DNA of 35,676 bases from Hyphomonadaceae bacterium (GTDB lineage Bacteria > Pseudomonadota > Alphaproteobacteria > Caulobacterales > Hyphomonadaceae). The notes beneath the pieces are model-generated. The model was not told the DNA's origin and searched no databases. It saw only the letters and a program-made list of their open reading frames with translations. Shown in pieces: positions 23,014 through 30,978 of the stretch. The DNA is taken from positions 1-35,676 of the forward strand of contig CANJXY010000017.1 of the NCBI GenBank assembly GCA_947478925.1, written 5' to 3'. Positions within the stretch are counted from its first letter, which is position 1, and each line of letters starts with the position of its first letter. Position numbers and translations under genes: made by a program.

Positions 23014-23535
23014 ATGCCTTTGCTCTTTCCCATTGCCGCCACATCGCGAGAAGCGCTCGATGCCGAGCCCGAAGCTGGTGCGCGCACCATTGCCGAGGCG
23101 CGCGAGCTGGTGAAAGGGCCTGTGGCGCTGGTTTCCGACTGGCTGCGCCCGGCGCCGGCCGAAGCCGAGGCGCTGCAGCGCAAGGCGGAGCAGGGCATCT
23201 CGCGCGGGTTCGTGCAGATCTACGAGGATGCCAAGGGCCGCCCGGTCATCGCCGTCACATACTGGAAGCCAGGCGGCGAGAAGCAACCGCCTGCGCCGCG
23301 CTCCCGCCCCACCCAGGCGGCGGTTCCGGCCGAGGACCATACCGACGATCTTTACTTCACCAAGGCGGATGCGAAGGCGAAGCGGAAGCGCAAGGCGATC
23401 GATCCCAACCAGCTCGACATGTTTGGGTTGGGTCAGAAGAACGCCACAGACGCTGATTCCCCCGGCCCCGGCGGGGTCATTGTCGATGAAGACGCGACAG
23501 TTTCCGGGGATAGCGGCGGCGAAGAGTCCAGCTGA
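23014..23535 (+). CDS. Unknown protein with candidate beta-clamp-binding motif
   Basis: A 173-residue protein of unknown function. Residues 20-85 form a compact alpha/beta region (KGPVALVSDWLRPAPAE, then GFVQIYEDAKGRPVIAVTYW). A Pro-rich linker (90-107) and a very basic helix (117-128) follow, then QLDMF at 133-137 and a disordered acidic tail. QLDMF closely fits the sliding-clamp ligand consensus QL(S/D)LF; the E. coli polymerase III alpha subunit uses QADMF. A motif in a flexible region after a basic patch is where clamp ligands usually sit. It follows mmcB by 24 bases and so is probably SOS-induced. The clamp role is inference. No clear ribosome site is seen. Confidence 0.75.
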   Translation: MPLLFPIAATSREALDAEPEAGARTIAEARELVKGPVALVSDWLRPAPAEAEALQRKAEQGISRGFVQIYEDAKGRPVIAVTYWKPGGEKQPPAPRSRPTQAAVPAEDHTDDLYFTKADAKAKRKRKAIDPNQLDMFGLGQKNATDADSPGPGGVIVDEDATVSGDSGGEESS

Positions 23536-23606
23536 CGGCTTCACCTCTGGCGCAGCACGTGCCTACAAGCCTTGTCCGCATCCTGCGCGGATGAGTGGCA
23601 CGAAGC

Positions 23607-24215
23607 ATGCGACCGGACGAACCATCCTCCAAGGGCGCGCCAAGACCGGCCGGCGAGACGCTGGGCGAGAGCGAGCGCGCACACTTTGCGGACCTGCTGC
23701 TCGCGGTGGCCGAGCGGCAGGATCGTCAGGCCTACGCTGAGCTTTTTGGCTATTACGCCCCGCGTGTGAAATCCTACCTGATGCGGCTCGGCGCCGATAA
23801 CGCGCAGGCCGAGGAGATCGCACAGGACGTGATGGTCACGGTCTGGCGCAAAGCTCAGCTGTTCGACCGGCACCAGGCGTCTGTCTCGACCTGGATCTTC
23901 CGTATCGCCCGAAACCGCAGGATCGACCTTTTCCGGCGCGCCAAGCGCCCCGACCTCGATCCAGAAGAAACGATGATCCTGCCCTCCGGCGTCGAGGCGC
24001 CCGATGCGCGGGTTGAGGCGATGGAAACCGAAGCCCGGGTGCGGGCGGCGATGAAGGATCTGCCGGAAGAACAGGTGAGCCTGCTGCGGCTCGCCTTTTA
24101 TGACGGCCTGTCGCACCGCGAGATCGCCGATAAGCTGGGTGTGCCTCTGGGTACCGTAAAATCACGTATCCGGCTCGCATTCGTGAAGATGAAGGCCAAG
24201 CTGGGCGATGAGTAG
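23607..24215 (+). CDS. ECF-type RNA polymerase sigma factor
   Basis: A 202-residue extracytoplasmic-function sigma factor. Region 2 (AYAELFGYYAPRVKSYLMRLG, then AEEIAQDVMVTVWRKA and STWIFRIARNRRIDLFRR) binds core polymerase and the -10 element. Region 4 (LPEEQVSLLRLAFYDGLSH, REIADKLGVPLGTVKSRIRLA) is a helix-turn-helix for the -35. It is followed by a ChrR-like gene, so it belongs with the RpoE/ChrR group that responds to singlet oxygen or peroxides. ATG 23607 was preferred to GTG 23595; neither has a strong ribosome site. Confidence 0.93.
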   Translation: MRPDEPSSKGAPRPAGETLGESERAHFADLLLAVAERQDRQAYAELFGYYAPRVKSYLMRLGADNAQAEEIAQDVMVTVWRKAQLFDRHQASVSTWIFRIARNRRIDLFRRAKRPDLDPEETMILPSGVEAPDARVEAMETEARVRAAMKDLPEEQVSLLRLAFYDGLSHREIADKLGVPLGTVKSRIRLAFVKMKAKLGDE

Positions 24216-24287
24216 ACCCGGGATGAGCAGACAGGCACTGATCCGCAGTGAAGCGGCCTGCGTAATGACGCCGATGAGTGGGAATTC

Positions 24288-24953
24288 GTGACAAAGAGTC
24301 TGGAGATGATCAGAGTTTCCCAGGAGACAGTGATTGATGACGCGACCCGCGCCGCCCTGGCGTCGGGACGAGCGGAGCCTGCGCTGCGCGTGTTCATCGA
24401 TACCCTCATGGAAATGAGGGGAATTTCGGAACAGGAAGGCGATGTGATCGCCGCCCTCGCGCTGGAATCAGAGACGCCCGCGACCATGTCGCCGAGCGCC
24501 CTCGATATGGCGTTCGCGGCCATCGAGCGTGGCGGCAAACCTTCGGTCAGGCGTCCCTTGGCCTATCCCGAACTGGCTGAGCTGCCTGTCGCCCTGCGCG
24601 AGCTGATCCTTGACGCGGAGGGAAAGCGCGATTGGGCCTGGTCGGGTCCGGGCATCCGCCGGCTCGATCTCGGCGCCAAGGGTCCGCTGAAACTGGAAAT
24701 CATCCGGCTCGACGCCGGCAAGGCTGTGCCCCGGCACACGCACAAGGGCGGCGAGCTGACGCTGTGCGTCCATGGCGCGTTCTCGGACAGCATCGCCACC
24801 TATGGACCCGGCGATTTCTCGATCACTGACGGCAAGGTACGCCACCAGCCCAAGGCCCACGACGACGCGCCGGCCTACGCGTTGGCCGTGACCGACGCCG
24901 GGCTGAACTTCGAGGGCGTCCTTGGCGCAATCCAGCGGGTCTTTGGCCAATAA
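24288..24953 (+). CDS. ChrR-like anti-sigma factor lacking the zinc-binding N-terminal residues
   Basis: A 221-residue protein. The C-terminal cupin domain (about 130-215) matches ChrR: HTHKGGELTL supplies His150, His152 and Glu156, VRHQP supplies His186, and YGPGDFS is the conserved turn. The N-terminal anti-sigma domain (about 10-60) keeps helix pattern and length, but the zinc ligands of ChrR (an early His, then HxxxCxxC) are absent; that position reads METMRGISEQE-like residues without Cys or His. Sigma binding may therefore not depend on zinc. The start is GTG 24288; ATG 24306 is an alternative. It lies 72 bases after its likely cognate sigma gene. Confidence 0.85.
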   Translation: MTKSLEMIRVSQETVIDDATRAALASGRAEPALRVFIDTLMEMRGISEQEGDVIAALALESETPATMSPSALDMAFAAIERGGKPSVRRPLAYPELAELPVALRELILDAEGKRDWAWSGPGIRRLDLGAKGPLKLEIIRLDAGKAVPRHTHKGGELTLCVHGAFSDSIATYGPGDFSITDGKVRHQPKAHDDAPAYALAVTDAGLNFEGVLGAIQRVFGQ

Positions 24954-25011
24954 CCTCCCGGACAAGCGACTGGCGGTGACAGGCAGGCGCTGAGCCGCTA
25001 CGAGCCGCGCC

Positions 25012-26361
25012 ATGGCCCGACCGCAATCAGATAACCCCGCGACCATTGGCTGGCAGGCGCGCCTTGCCGCAGCCGAGCTTGTGCTTGTGGCGATGGGGGG
25101 CGCGTCCGACTTTGACGCAGCCATGGACAAGAGCCGCACGTTCAAGCGCCTGCAGGGGCCGGATCGTGGTTTTGCGCGGGCGATGGCGGGGGCGGCGCTG
25201 CGTGCTGTGGGCCGGATCGACTGGGCGCTGGGCGGGATGCTGAAGCGGCCGCTCGATGAGCTGCAGCCGCCGCTGCAGGCCTTGCTGCGCATCGGGGCAG
25301 CCCAACTCTGGATCATGAACGTCGCCGATCACGCTGCTGTCTCGGCCACGGTCGAGGCCGCAGGAAAATGGGATGACGCGCGCAAAGGGGGTGGGCTGAT
25401 CAACGCCGTGCTCCGACGCGCCGCGCGCGAGGGCGACGCTTTTGCCAATTCGCCCGTGACGGCAGTGTGGCCCGACTGGCTGGCTGCGCGGATGAAGGCG
25501 TCGCTTGGGGCGGCGCAAGCCGAAGAGCTGGCATTGGCCCAGCTCGACGAGCCACCGATCGATCTCACGCTGCGCTCAGCCGAAGATGCAGAAGCGTGGG
25601 CTGAAAGGCTCGAGGCCGAACTGCTGCCCAACGGATCGCTCAGGCTGCAGTCGGGCGCGGGGCTGATGGAACTGCCGGGCTTCGCCGAAGGCGCGTGGTG
25701 GGTGCAGGACACGGCGGCTGCATTGCCGGCAAAGCTGCTCGGCGATGTGCGCGGTCAAGCTGTGGCCGATCTCTGCGCCGCGCCGGGCGGCAAGGCGATG
25801 CAGCTCGCTGCAATGGGCGCGAAGCTCTTCGCCATCGACATGTCACGCCAGCGCATCGCCCGCCTGCGCGAAAACGCCGAGCGCGCGAAGCTGCCCATGA
25901 CCATCGTGGAATCCGATGCTCGCATGTGGCGGCCTGAGCAACCGCTCGACGCCGTCCTGCTGGATGCGCCATGTTCCGCGCTGGGCATCATCCGCCGCCA
26001 TCCCGAAGGCGTGTGGCGGCGCGATCCGAAAGACCTCGTACGCTATCCCGCCATCCAGCGTGCGCTGGTGGACGCCGCGCACGACATGCTGCGGCCCGGC
26101 GGGCGTCTGGTCTATTCGGTCTGCACGCCGGTGCCGGAAGAAGGTCGCGAGATCATCGAAGCGGCGATCATTGCCGGCGGCTGGAAACGCGCTGTGATCG
26201 CGCGTGCCGAGATTGCCGGGTTTCAGGACTCGTTAACGGCGGACGGCGACCTGCTGACCCTTCCGCGCGCCCGTGTCTCCGGCGCCGCTCCTGGCGTAGA
26301 AAGCGCGACGGCGCCGATGAATTCCGACGCTTTCTACATCGCGCGTCTTGAACGGCTGTAG
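25012..26361 (+). CDS. rsmB: 16S rRNA (cytosine-C5) methyltransferase, RsmB type
   Basis: A 449-residue rRNA methyltransferase making m5C, by family at C967 of 16S rRNA. The N-terminal 150 residues are a NusB-like RNA-binding domain (RGFARAMAGAALRAVGRID, then HAAVSATVEAAGKW). The C-terminal Rossmann domain has the SAM motif LCAAPGGKAMQLA, DAPCSALG with Cys321 and VYSVCTPVPEEG with Cys371, the latter two being the catalytic pair of RNA m5C enzymes. All key residues are intact. It starts 58 bases after the anti-sigma gene. Confidence 0.92.
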   Translation: MARPQSDNPATIGWQARLAAAELVLVAMGGASDFDAAMDKSRTFKRLQGPDRGFARAMAGAALRAVGRIDWALGGMLKRPLDELQPPLQALLRIGAAQLWIMNVADHAAVSATVEAAGKWDDARKGGGLINAVLRRAAREGDAFANSPVTAVWPDWLAARMKASLGAAQAEELALAQLDEPPIDLTLRSAEDAEAWAERLEAELLPNGSLRLQSGAGLMELPGFAEGAWWVQDTAAALPAKLLGDVRGQAVADLCAAPGGKAMQLAAMGAKLFAIDMSRQRIARLRENAERAKLPMTIVESDARMWRPEQPLDAVLLDAPCSALGIIRRHPEGVWRRDPKDLVRYPAIQRALVDAAHDMLRPGGRLVYSVCTPVPEEGREIIEAAIIAGGWKRAVIARAEIAGFQDSLTADGDLLTLPRARVSGAAPGVESATAPMNSDAFYIARLERL

Positions 26362-26412
26362 TCGGCTTCCCATTCCATCCCAGCCGAAGTTGCAGTTCGC
26401 TTAAGTCTGATC

Positions 26413-26438
26413 TTGACACATTTGTGCCATTGATAAGC
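26413..26438 (+). promoter_or_regulatory. Candidate promoter of the SlyB-like lipoprotein gene
   Basis: TTGACAC (26413-26419), a 12-base spacer and GATAAGC (26432-26438) approximate the alphaproteobacterial housekeeping promoter. A perfect 7-bp inverted pair CCAGTGA (26451-26457) / TCACTGG (26471-26477) lies in the roughly 100-base leader that would follow and could fold as a hairpin. Confidence 0.45.
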
Positions 26439-26543
26439 GCCGAAAACGAACCAGTGAGTTCAGTCTGGGGTCACTGGCTTCCGGTCAGTTTACGTGTGAG
26501 GGGGCGGGGTCTTCCCCGGCTTCGTCCCTGTGGAGATTGTGAA

Positions 26544-26936
26544 ATGAACTCCCCCTTCCACACCCTGTCTGAAGCCCCCGCCATGACTGCCGAGACGGAC
26601 ATGGACCCTGAGCGTGTTGCCAGCATCGCCAAGCCGCAAAAAGCTTTCGCTGTCGCATTCGCAGTGCTCGCCGCCGCGCTTGCCGGCTGCGCCAGCGGCC
26701 TCGGCGCCAATACCAATGTTCAGGGCTCGCTCGGCCGCGGTGCTTATGTTGACGAAGGCGCCGTCGTCGGCCAATCGAGCGGCAGGCTGGACGGCGCTCA
26801 GCCCGGCGTTGTCTACGCGATCCGCCTCTCCACGGGTGAACTGGTCTCGGTTGCCCAGGCCGCCGATTATGCCATTCCTGCCGGCGCCCCGGTGCTGATC
26901 GAATTCGGCGCCCATGCCCGCGTGATCCCGCAATAA
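26544..26936 (+). CDS. SlyB-like outer-membrane lipoprotein
   Basis: A 130-residue predicted lipoprotein with lipobox ALAGC (Cys52) after an unusually long 32-residue N-terminal extension. The C-terminal part (VVYAIRLSTGELVSVAQ, then PAGAPVLIEFGAHARVIP) resembles the SlyB/Pcp C-terminal beta domain; the Gly-zipper that normally precedes it is replaced by a short Gly-rich stretch. ATG 26544 has GGAG eight bases upstream, while the internal ATGs at 26583 and 26601 have none, so the long signal seems real, but a shorter one is possible. Such proteins stabilise the outer membrane. It has its own promoter candidate. Confidence 0.75.
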   Translation: MNSPFHTLSEAPAMTAETDMDPERVASIAKPQKAFAVAFAVLAAALAGCASGLGANTNVQGSLGRGAYVDEGAVVGQSSGRLDGAQPGVVYAIRLSTGELVSVAQAADYAIPAGAPVLIEFGAHARVIPQ

Positions 26937-27080
26937 GGCTGCCACGGCGGCTCGCCCTACCTGCGGCCAGAGCCTGACGGGAACCGCTCGGCCGCTCGCA
27001 GGCGTCGGTCGGGTTTGTTTTGCACGCGTGTACCGTTATCACGGGGCAGGGCCTGTCCGGCTGGGGTTCGCGGGGAACGG

Positions 27081-27584
27081 ATGCGTTACCAGATACCGGA
27101 AGAACGACCGCGAGGATTTCTTGCGCGCTTCGCCACGCGCGCGAGCACGCCATACTGGGCGACGATCCTTGGCGGCTTCCTGCCATCTCTTGTCTGGTCG
27201 ACCGTCAATGCATGGCTGCTTGGTTGCCGCGATGCGCGCTGGCAAACGGCGTTTGCGGTGATCGGCTATGCGATCGTCGCCTGCATCGGTGCGGCCAACA
27301 TGTATCTGTGGAATTCCGGCACGCTCTATCTGTGGTTCGGGAATACGGGCCGCCTCGTCCATGCGCTGCTCGGCACAGCCTACATCCTCGGCGGGCTGGT
27401 AATGGTGCGCATACTGGTCGGCCGACAGATCGATCTTGCCGCCTATCGCAGCAGGCTGGGCCGTCCTCTGCCGTGGGGTTTCATCCTGATCGGCCTGATC
27501 GTGCTGGCCGATCGTTACCTGATCCCCGACGTCTATCCCCGGCTCAACGAGATCATCTGGATCTGGGGGCCGTCCCAGATATGA
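27081..27584 (+). CDS. Four-TM membrane protein coupled to the TPR gene
   Basis: A 167-residue integral membrane protein with four hydrophobic helices (about 26-47, 57-77, 90-112, 131-148) and a short basic N-terminus. I do not recognise a family. GGGGAACGG directly precedes the ATG. Its stop overlaps the start of the TPR gene (ATGA), so the two are made together and may form a complex. The 144 bases upstream hold no visible gene. Confidence 0.72.
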   Translation: MRYQIPEERPRGFLARFATRASTPYWATILGGFLPSLVWSTVNAWLLGCRDARWQTAFAVIGYAIVACIGAANMYLWNSGTLYLWFGNTGRLVHALLGTAYILGGLVMVRILVGRQIDLAAYRSRLGRPLPWGFILIGLIVLADRYLIPDVYPRLNEIIWIWGPSQI

Positions 27585-28513
27585 ACCTCCAGCATTTTCA
27601 TGCCGCGATGGAAATGGCCGCAGCCGCTGTGCAGCGCGGCTCATATCATGCGGCCCTCGAGCACTATGCCGACGCGCTGACCGAAAATCCGGAAAGCGCG
27701 GAAGCCCACGCGCGGCTCAGTATCTGCCTGTCCCGCATGAACCGCCGCTTCAGCGCCGTGGAAGAGGCCGAGCGCGCCCTGCGGGTAGATCCGGAATATC
27801 CGCTTGGGCACATTGCGCTCGGCTATGCCGCGCTGTTCACCGGTGATGTGCGCGGCGCGCGGGCAGCTGTCGAACGCGTGCGCAAGCTCGAACCGGACGG
27901 CGACAGCGCCTTCTACCTGCGATGCGACGTCGCTCTGGCCATGCGCAACGGCAAGGAGCTGCGTGCCGCCGCCATGGCCCTCCTGGCGCAATCGCCGGAA
28001 GACACATTTGGCGTGTGCATGCTGTCGCGCGCCGCCGCTATGGAGGGCAGGGGCGCTGAAGCCGAGCGCCTTGCACGCGAGGCGTTGCGTGCTGAACCCG
28101 AAGATTCGCTCGCACACGAATGCATCGGCTGGGCCTTCTTCGCCCAACGGCTTTTCGCCCAGGCGAAGGAAGCCGGGCAGAGCGCGCTTTCGCTGAGCCC
28201 CGACAACCCGTCCGCGTTCCTGTTAATGGCCGCCTCAACCTTGCGGCAGCGATGGCTGACCGGCTGGTTCTTCTGGTTCGCGCTGTGGGCCACGCAGAAT
28301 TCCGAACGCTCCTTCATGACGGCCGTGATCATCTACAGTGGCGTCACGATGGTGCTGGGCAACTTCCTCTGGTTCTACAACCAGTCGCTGGCCTTCGACA
28401 TTCTCAATTACGGCGCCTGGGTCGTATCGTTTGCCATCGTCGTTTCATACCTTATCCTGACGCGCATCCTGCAGAACGAGGCCCGCAATGTCCGCCTTGT
28501 AAGCGACTATTGA
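27581..28513 (+). CDS. TPR protein with C-terminal TM helices
   Basis: A 310-residue protein with about five to six TPR units (1-225; for example GSYHAALEHYADALTENPES and AEEAERALRVDPEYPLGH-type repeats), then two to three TM segments (about 228-300) and a short basic tail. The layout matches the 306-residue protein at 7420-8340, suggesting a small paralogous family. It is translationally coupled to the four-TM protein upstream. The repeats probably face the cytoplasm as a docking platform; partners are unknown. Confidence 0.82.
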   Translation: MNLQHFHAAMEMAAAAVQRGSYHAALEHYADALTENPESAEAHARLSICLSRMNRRFSAVEEAERALRVDPEYPLGHIALGYAALFTGDVRGARAAVERVRKLEPDGDSAFYLRCDVALAMRNGKELRAAAMALLAQSPEDTFGVCMLSRAAAMEGRGAEAERLAREALRAEPEDSLAHECIGWAFFAQRLFAQAKEAGQSALSLSPDNPSAFLLMAASTLRQRWLTGWFFWFALWATQNSERSFMTAVIIYSGVTMVLGNFLWFYNQSLAFDILNYGAWVVSFAIVVSYLILTRILQNEARNVRLVSDY

Positions 28514-28559
28514 GGCATCCTTCCTTGCGCCGTCCTGAGTGCGCTGCTAGGCCGACACA

Positions 28560-29219
28560 ATGTCTGATGTCCTGATTTCGCCCTCTATTCTGGCGGCAGA
28601 CTTCGCCCGTCTTGGCGAGGAAGTGCGCGCTGTCGATGCAGCCGGCGCGGACATGATCCATGTCGATGTCATGGACGGCCATTTCGTCCCCAACATCTCG
28701 ATCGGCCCCATCGTGATCGAAAAGCTGCGGCCCTACACAGCCAAGCCCTTCGACGTCCACCTGATGATCTCGCCGGTCGACGCGTATCTCGAAGCCTTCG
28801 CTATGGCCGGCGCGGACATCATCACAGCGCACCCGGAAGCAGGCCCCCACTTCCACCGCACGCTTCAGGTCATCCGCAAGCTTGGCAAGAAGACCGGCGC
28901 TGCGCTCAACCCCTCGACGCCCGCGGACGTGCTCGACCCGGTGCTTGAAGAGCTCGACCTGATCCTGGTGATGAGCGTCAACCCGGGCTTCGGCGGACAG
29001 AAATTCATCGATAGCCAGCTGCGCAAGATCGAAGCGATCCGCCAGAAGCTCGACCGCGCCAATCTGAAGACAATCCTAGAAGTCGATGGCGGCATCGTGC
29101 CCGCCAATGCGCAGGCCGTGATCGACGCGGGCGCCACGGCCCTGGTTGCGGGCTCGGCAATCTTCGGCAAGGGCGCCGATCGTTACGCTGCCGAGATCGC
29201 AGCCCTACGCGGAAGGTAA
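28560..29219 (+). CDS. rpe: Ribulose-phosphate 3-epimerase
   Basis: A 219-residue TIM-barrel enzyme of the pentose phosphate and Calvin pathways interconverting ribulose-5-P and xylulose-5-P. Metal-binding and catalytic motifs are intact: [29 protein letters not shown] and LEVDGGI. Standard length. No Shine-Dalgarno is obvious. The heparinase gene begins eight bases after its stop, probably in one operon; this rpe-heparinase-purH neighbourhood is common in alphaproteobacteria. Confidence 0.96.
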   Translation: MSDVLISPSILAADFARLGEEVRAVDAAGADMIHVDVMDGHFVPNISIGPIVIEKLRPYTAKPFDVHLMISPVDAYLEAFAMAGADIITAHPEAGPHFHRTLQVIRKLGKKTGAALNPSTPADVLDPVLEELDLILVMSVNPGFGGQKFIDSQLRKIEAIRQKLDRANLKTILEVDGGIVPANAQAVIDAGATALVAGSAIFGKGADRYAAEIAALRGR

Positions 29220-29226
29220 GCCAAGG

Positions 29227-30978
29227 ATGGCGCTTCCTCCCCTCGGTCCCACGCCGCCGGTCAGCGGACGCGATGCGGAATATGCCGAGTGGCTCGAACA
29301 CACCGGCAAGTCGGGCGCTGCGATCAACGTCTCACCCGTACACCGGCTGAAGATTTCAGGCCCCGGTCCGACAGGCTTCAGTGCTTTTCCGAACAGCAAC
29401 CGGCCCGTCAATCGCTCGCGCGGCGAGGCAATCCTCGCCGGGCGATGGCGCTTTGGCTCAACCCAAATCGAGACCCCGGAAGGTCACAGCCCCTGGGGCC
29501 CCGAATTCCCGACCTACCACTTCGCCGACCGCATTCACCGGTTCCACTGGCTGAGGGATCTCGCCGCCTGCGGTCCCGCTGGCGAAGCGCGCGCGCGTGC
29601 GCTCGTGGTGGCCTGGGCTGATGCCTATGGAAAGTGGGACGACTTTGCCTGGCGATTGGGCGTTACTGCCGATCGGGTGATCAATTTCCTCTCCGCCGGT
29701 CCGGCCCTTTTCGGCCCGCTGGAAGGGGATGGGCGCTTCGCTGCAATGGACACGCTCGGCCGCCAGATCCGCCACCTTCAGTTCTCCGCGCCTGAGGAAA
29801 CCGATCCCGCGGTCCGCGTTCGCGTCGCCGTGGCGCTGTCGCTCGCGGGTGCTGCGATCGAGGACGGCCGCAGGATACTCGACGTCGGTCTTGCCATGCT
29901 TGAAGCGGAGTGCGCCGCGCAGATCCTGCCGGACGGCGGCCATATCAGCCGCAGCCCGGAGGCGCTGGCCGAAGTGCTGCTTGATATCCATTCGGTCGAA
30001 GAACTGTTGTTGCGTCTTGGCGTCAGCGCGCCGCTCTTCCTCAACAAGCTGCAGCCGCGCATGGCAGCGATGCTCAGCTTCTTCCATACGCCCGATGGCG
30101 GCCTGCTGCCGGCAAATGGCGGCGGCGATTGCGCCAGCGGCCTTGCGCGCGGGGCGCTACGTCCGCACGGCGGAGTGAATTCGAAATTCTCCTTCGCGCG
30201 CCTGTCGGCCTATCAGCGCGTGCAAGCCAATGAACTCACGGTTTATATCGATGCCGGGCCCGGTCCCGACCGGCCTCATGGCGGCCATGCCCATGCCGGC
30301 GCGCTAGCGCTGACGGTTGATGATGGTCCGGAACGTATCATCACGTCGTGCGGCGCCAACGCGGATCTCGACCCCGTCGTCCGCGATGCAGCGCGCCGGA
30401 CTGCTGCCCACTCTGTCCTCTCTCTCAACGGGGAAGACTCCGCCGTTTTCGTGGTCGATCCGCTGACGTCCATGCGTGCGCCCGATGGTCCGGCACAACT
30501 CGCCGTGCGGCGCATGGAAGAGGGTGATCAGTACCTGCTGGAAGGCCAGCATGCCGGTTGGCGGGTACGTCACGGTCTGATCTATCGCCGCCGCCTCTAT
30601 GTCGCGATGAGCGGAATGCGGATTACCGGTGAAGATAGCCTCTCGCGCCCGATGTCGGATGCAGCGCCGGCCTTCCCGGGCGCACTCATTCCGTTCGAGA
30701 TACGATTCCACCTGCACCCCGGCGTCCAGATCGCGAACGGGCCTGACGAAAGGACCGTTTTTCTGGGTCTGCCGCAAAGGCAGCATGTCTGGAGATTTCG
30801 GAGCGAGACTTTGCTTTCGGTAGAGGATTCGCGTTACTGGGGGGGTGAGGCGGCGCAGAAATCACAACAGCTCGTGATTCGTGGCGTCGCCGATCCAGGA
30901 GCTGACGGGTCGCAGGCGCCCAACCGCGTTCGTTGGGCGCTCTCCCGGGTAGATCTGGGCGGGCAGGGGGAGATCTAG
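29227..30978 (+). CDS. Heparinase II/III family protein
   Basis: A 583-residue protein with an N-terminal alpha/alpha-toroid region (about 60-320) and a C-terminal beta-sandwich of the Hepar_II_III family (about 330-560). The HGGHAHAG motif at 351-358 holds the His residues expected at the active or metal site. Despite the family name, alphaproteobacterial members beside purH have no established heparin substrate; lyase action on an acidic polysaccharide is plausible. No export signal is visible. GGAAGG ten bases before ATG 29227 fixes the start. Its stop is directly followed by the next start codon. Confidence 0.85.
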   Translation: MALPPLGPTPPVSGRDAEYAEWLEHTGKSGAAINVSPVHRLKISGPGPTGFSAFPNSNRPVNRSRGEAILAGRWRFGSTQIETPEGHSPWGPEFPTYHFADRIHRFHWLRDLAACGPAGEARARALVVAWADAYGKWDDFAWRLGVTADRVINFLSAGPALFGPLEGDGRFAAMDTLGRQIRHLQFSAPEETDPAVRVRVAVALSLAGAAIEDGRRILDVGLAMLEAECAAQILPDGGHISRSPEALAEVLLDIHSVEELLLRLGVSAPLFLNKLQPRMAAMLSFFHTPDGGLLPANGGGDCASGLARGALRPHGGVNSKFSFARLSAYQRVQANELTVYIDAGPGPDRPHGGHAHAGALALTVDDGPERIITSCGANADLDPVVRDAARRTAAHSVLSLNGEDSAVFVVDPLTSMRAPDGPAQLAVRRMEEGDQYLLEGQHAGWRVRHGLIYRRRLYVAMSGMRITGEDSLSRPMSDAAPAFPGALIPFEIRFHLHPGVQIANGPDERTVFLGLPQRQHVWRFRSETLLSVEDSRYWGGEAAQKSQQLVIRGVADPGADGSQAPNRVRWALSRVDLGGQGEI

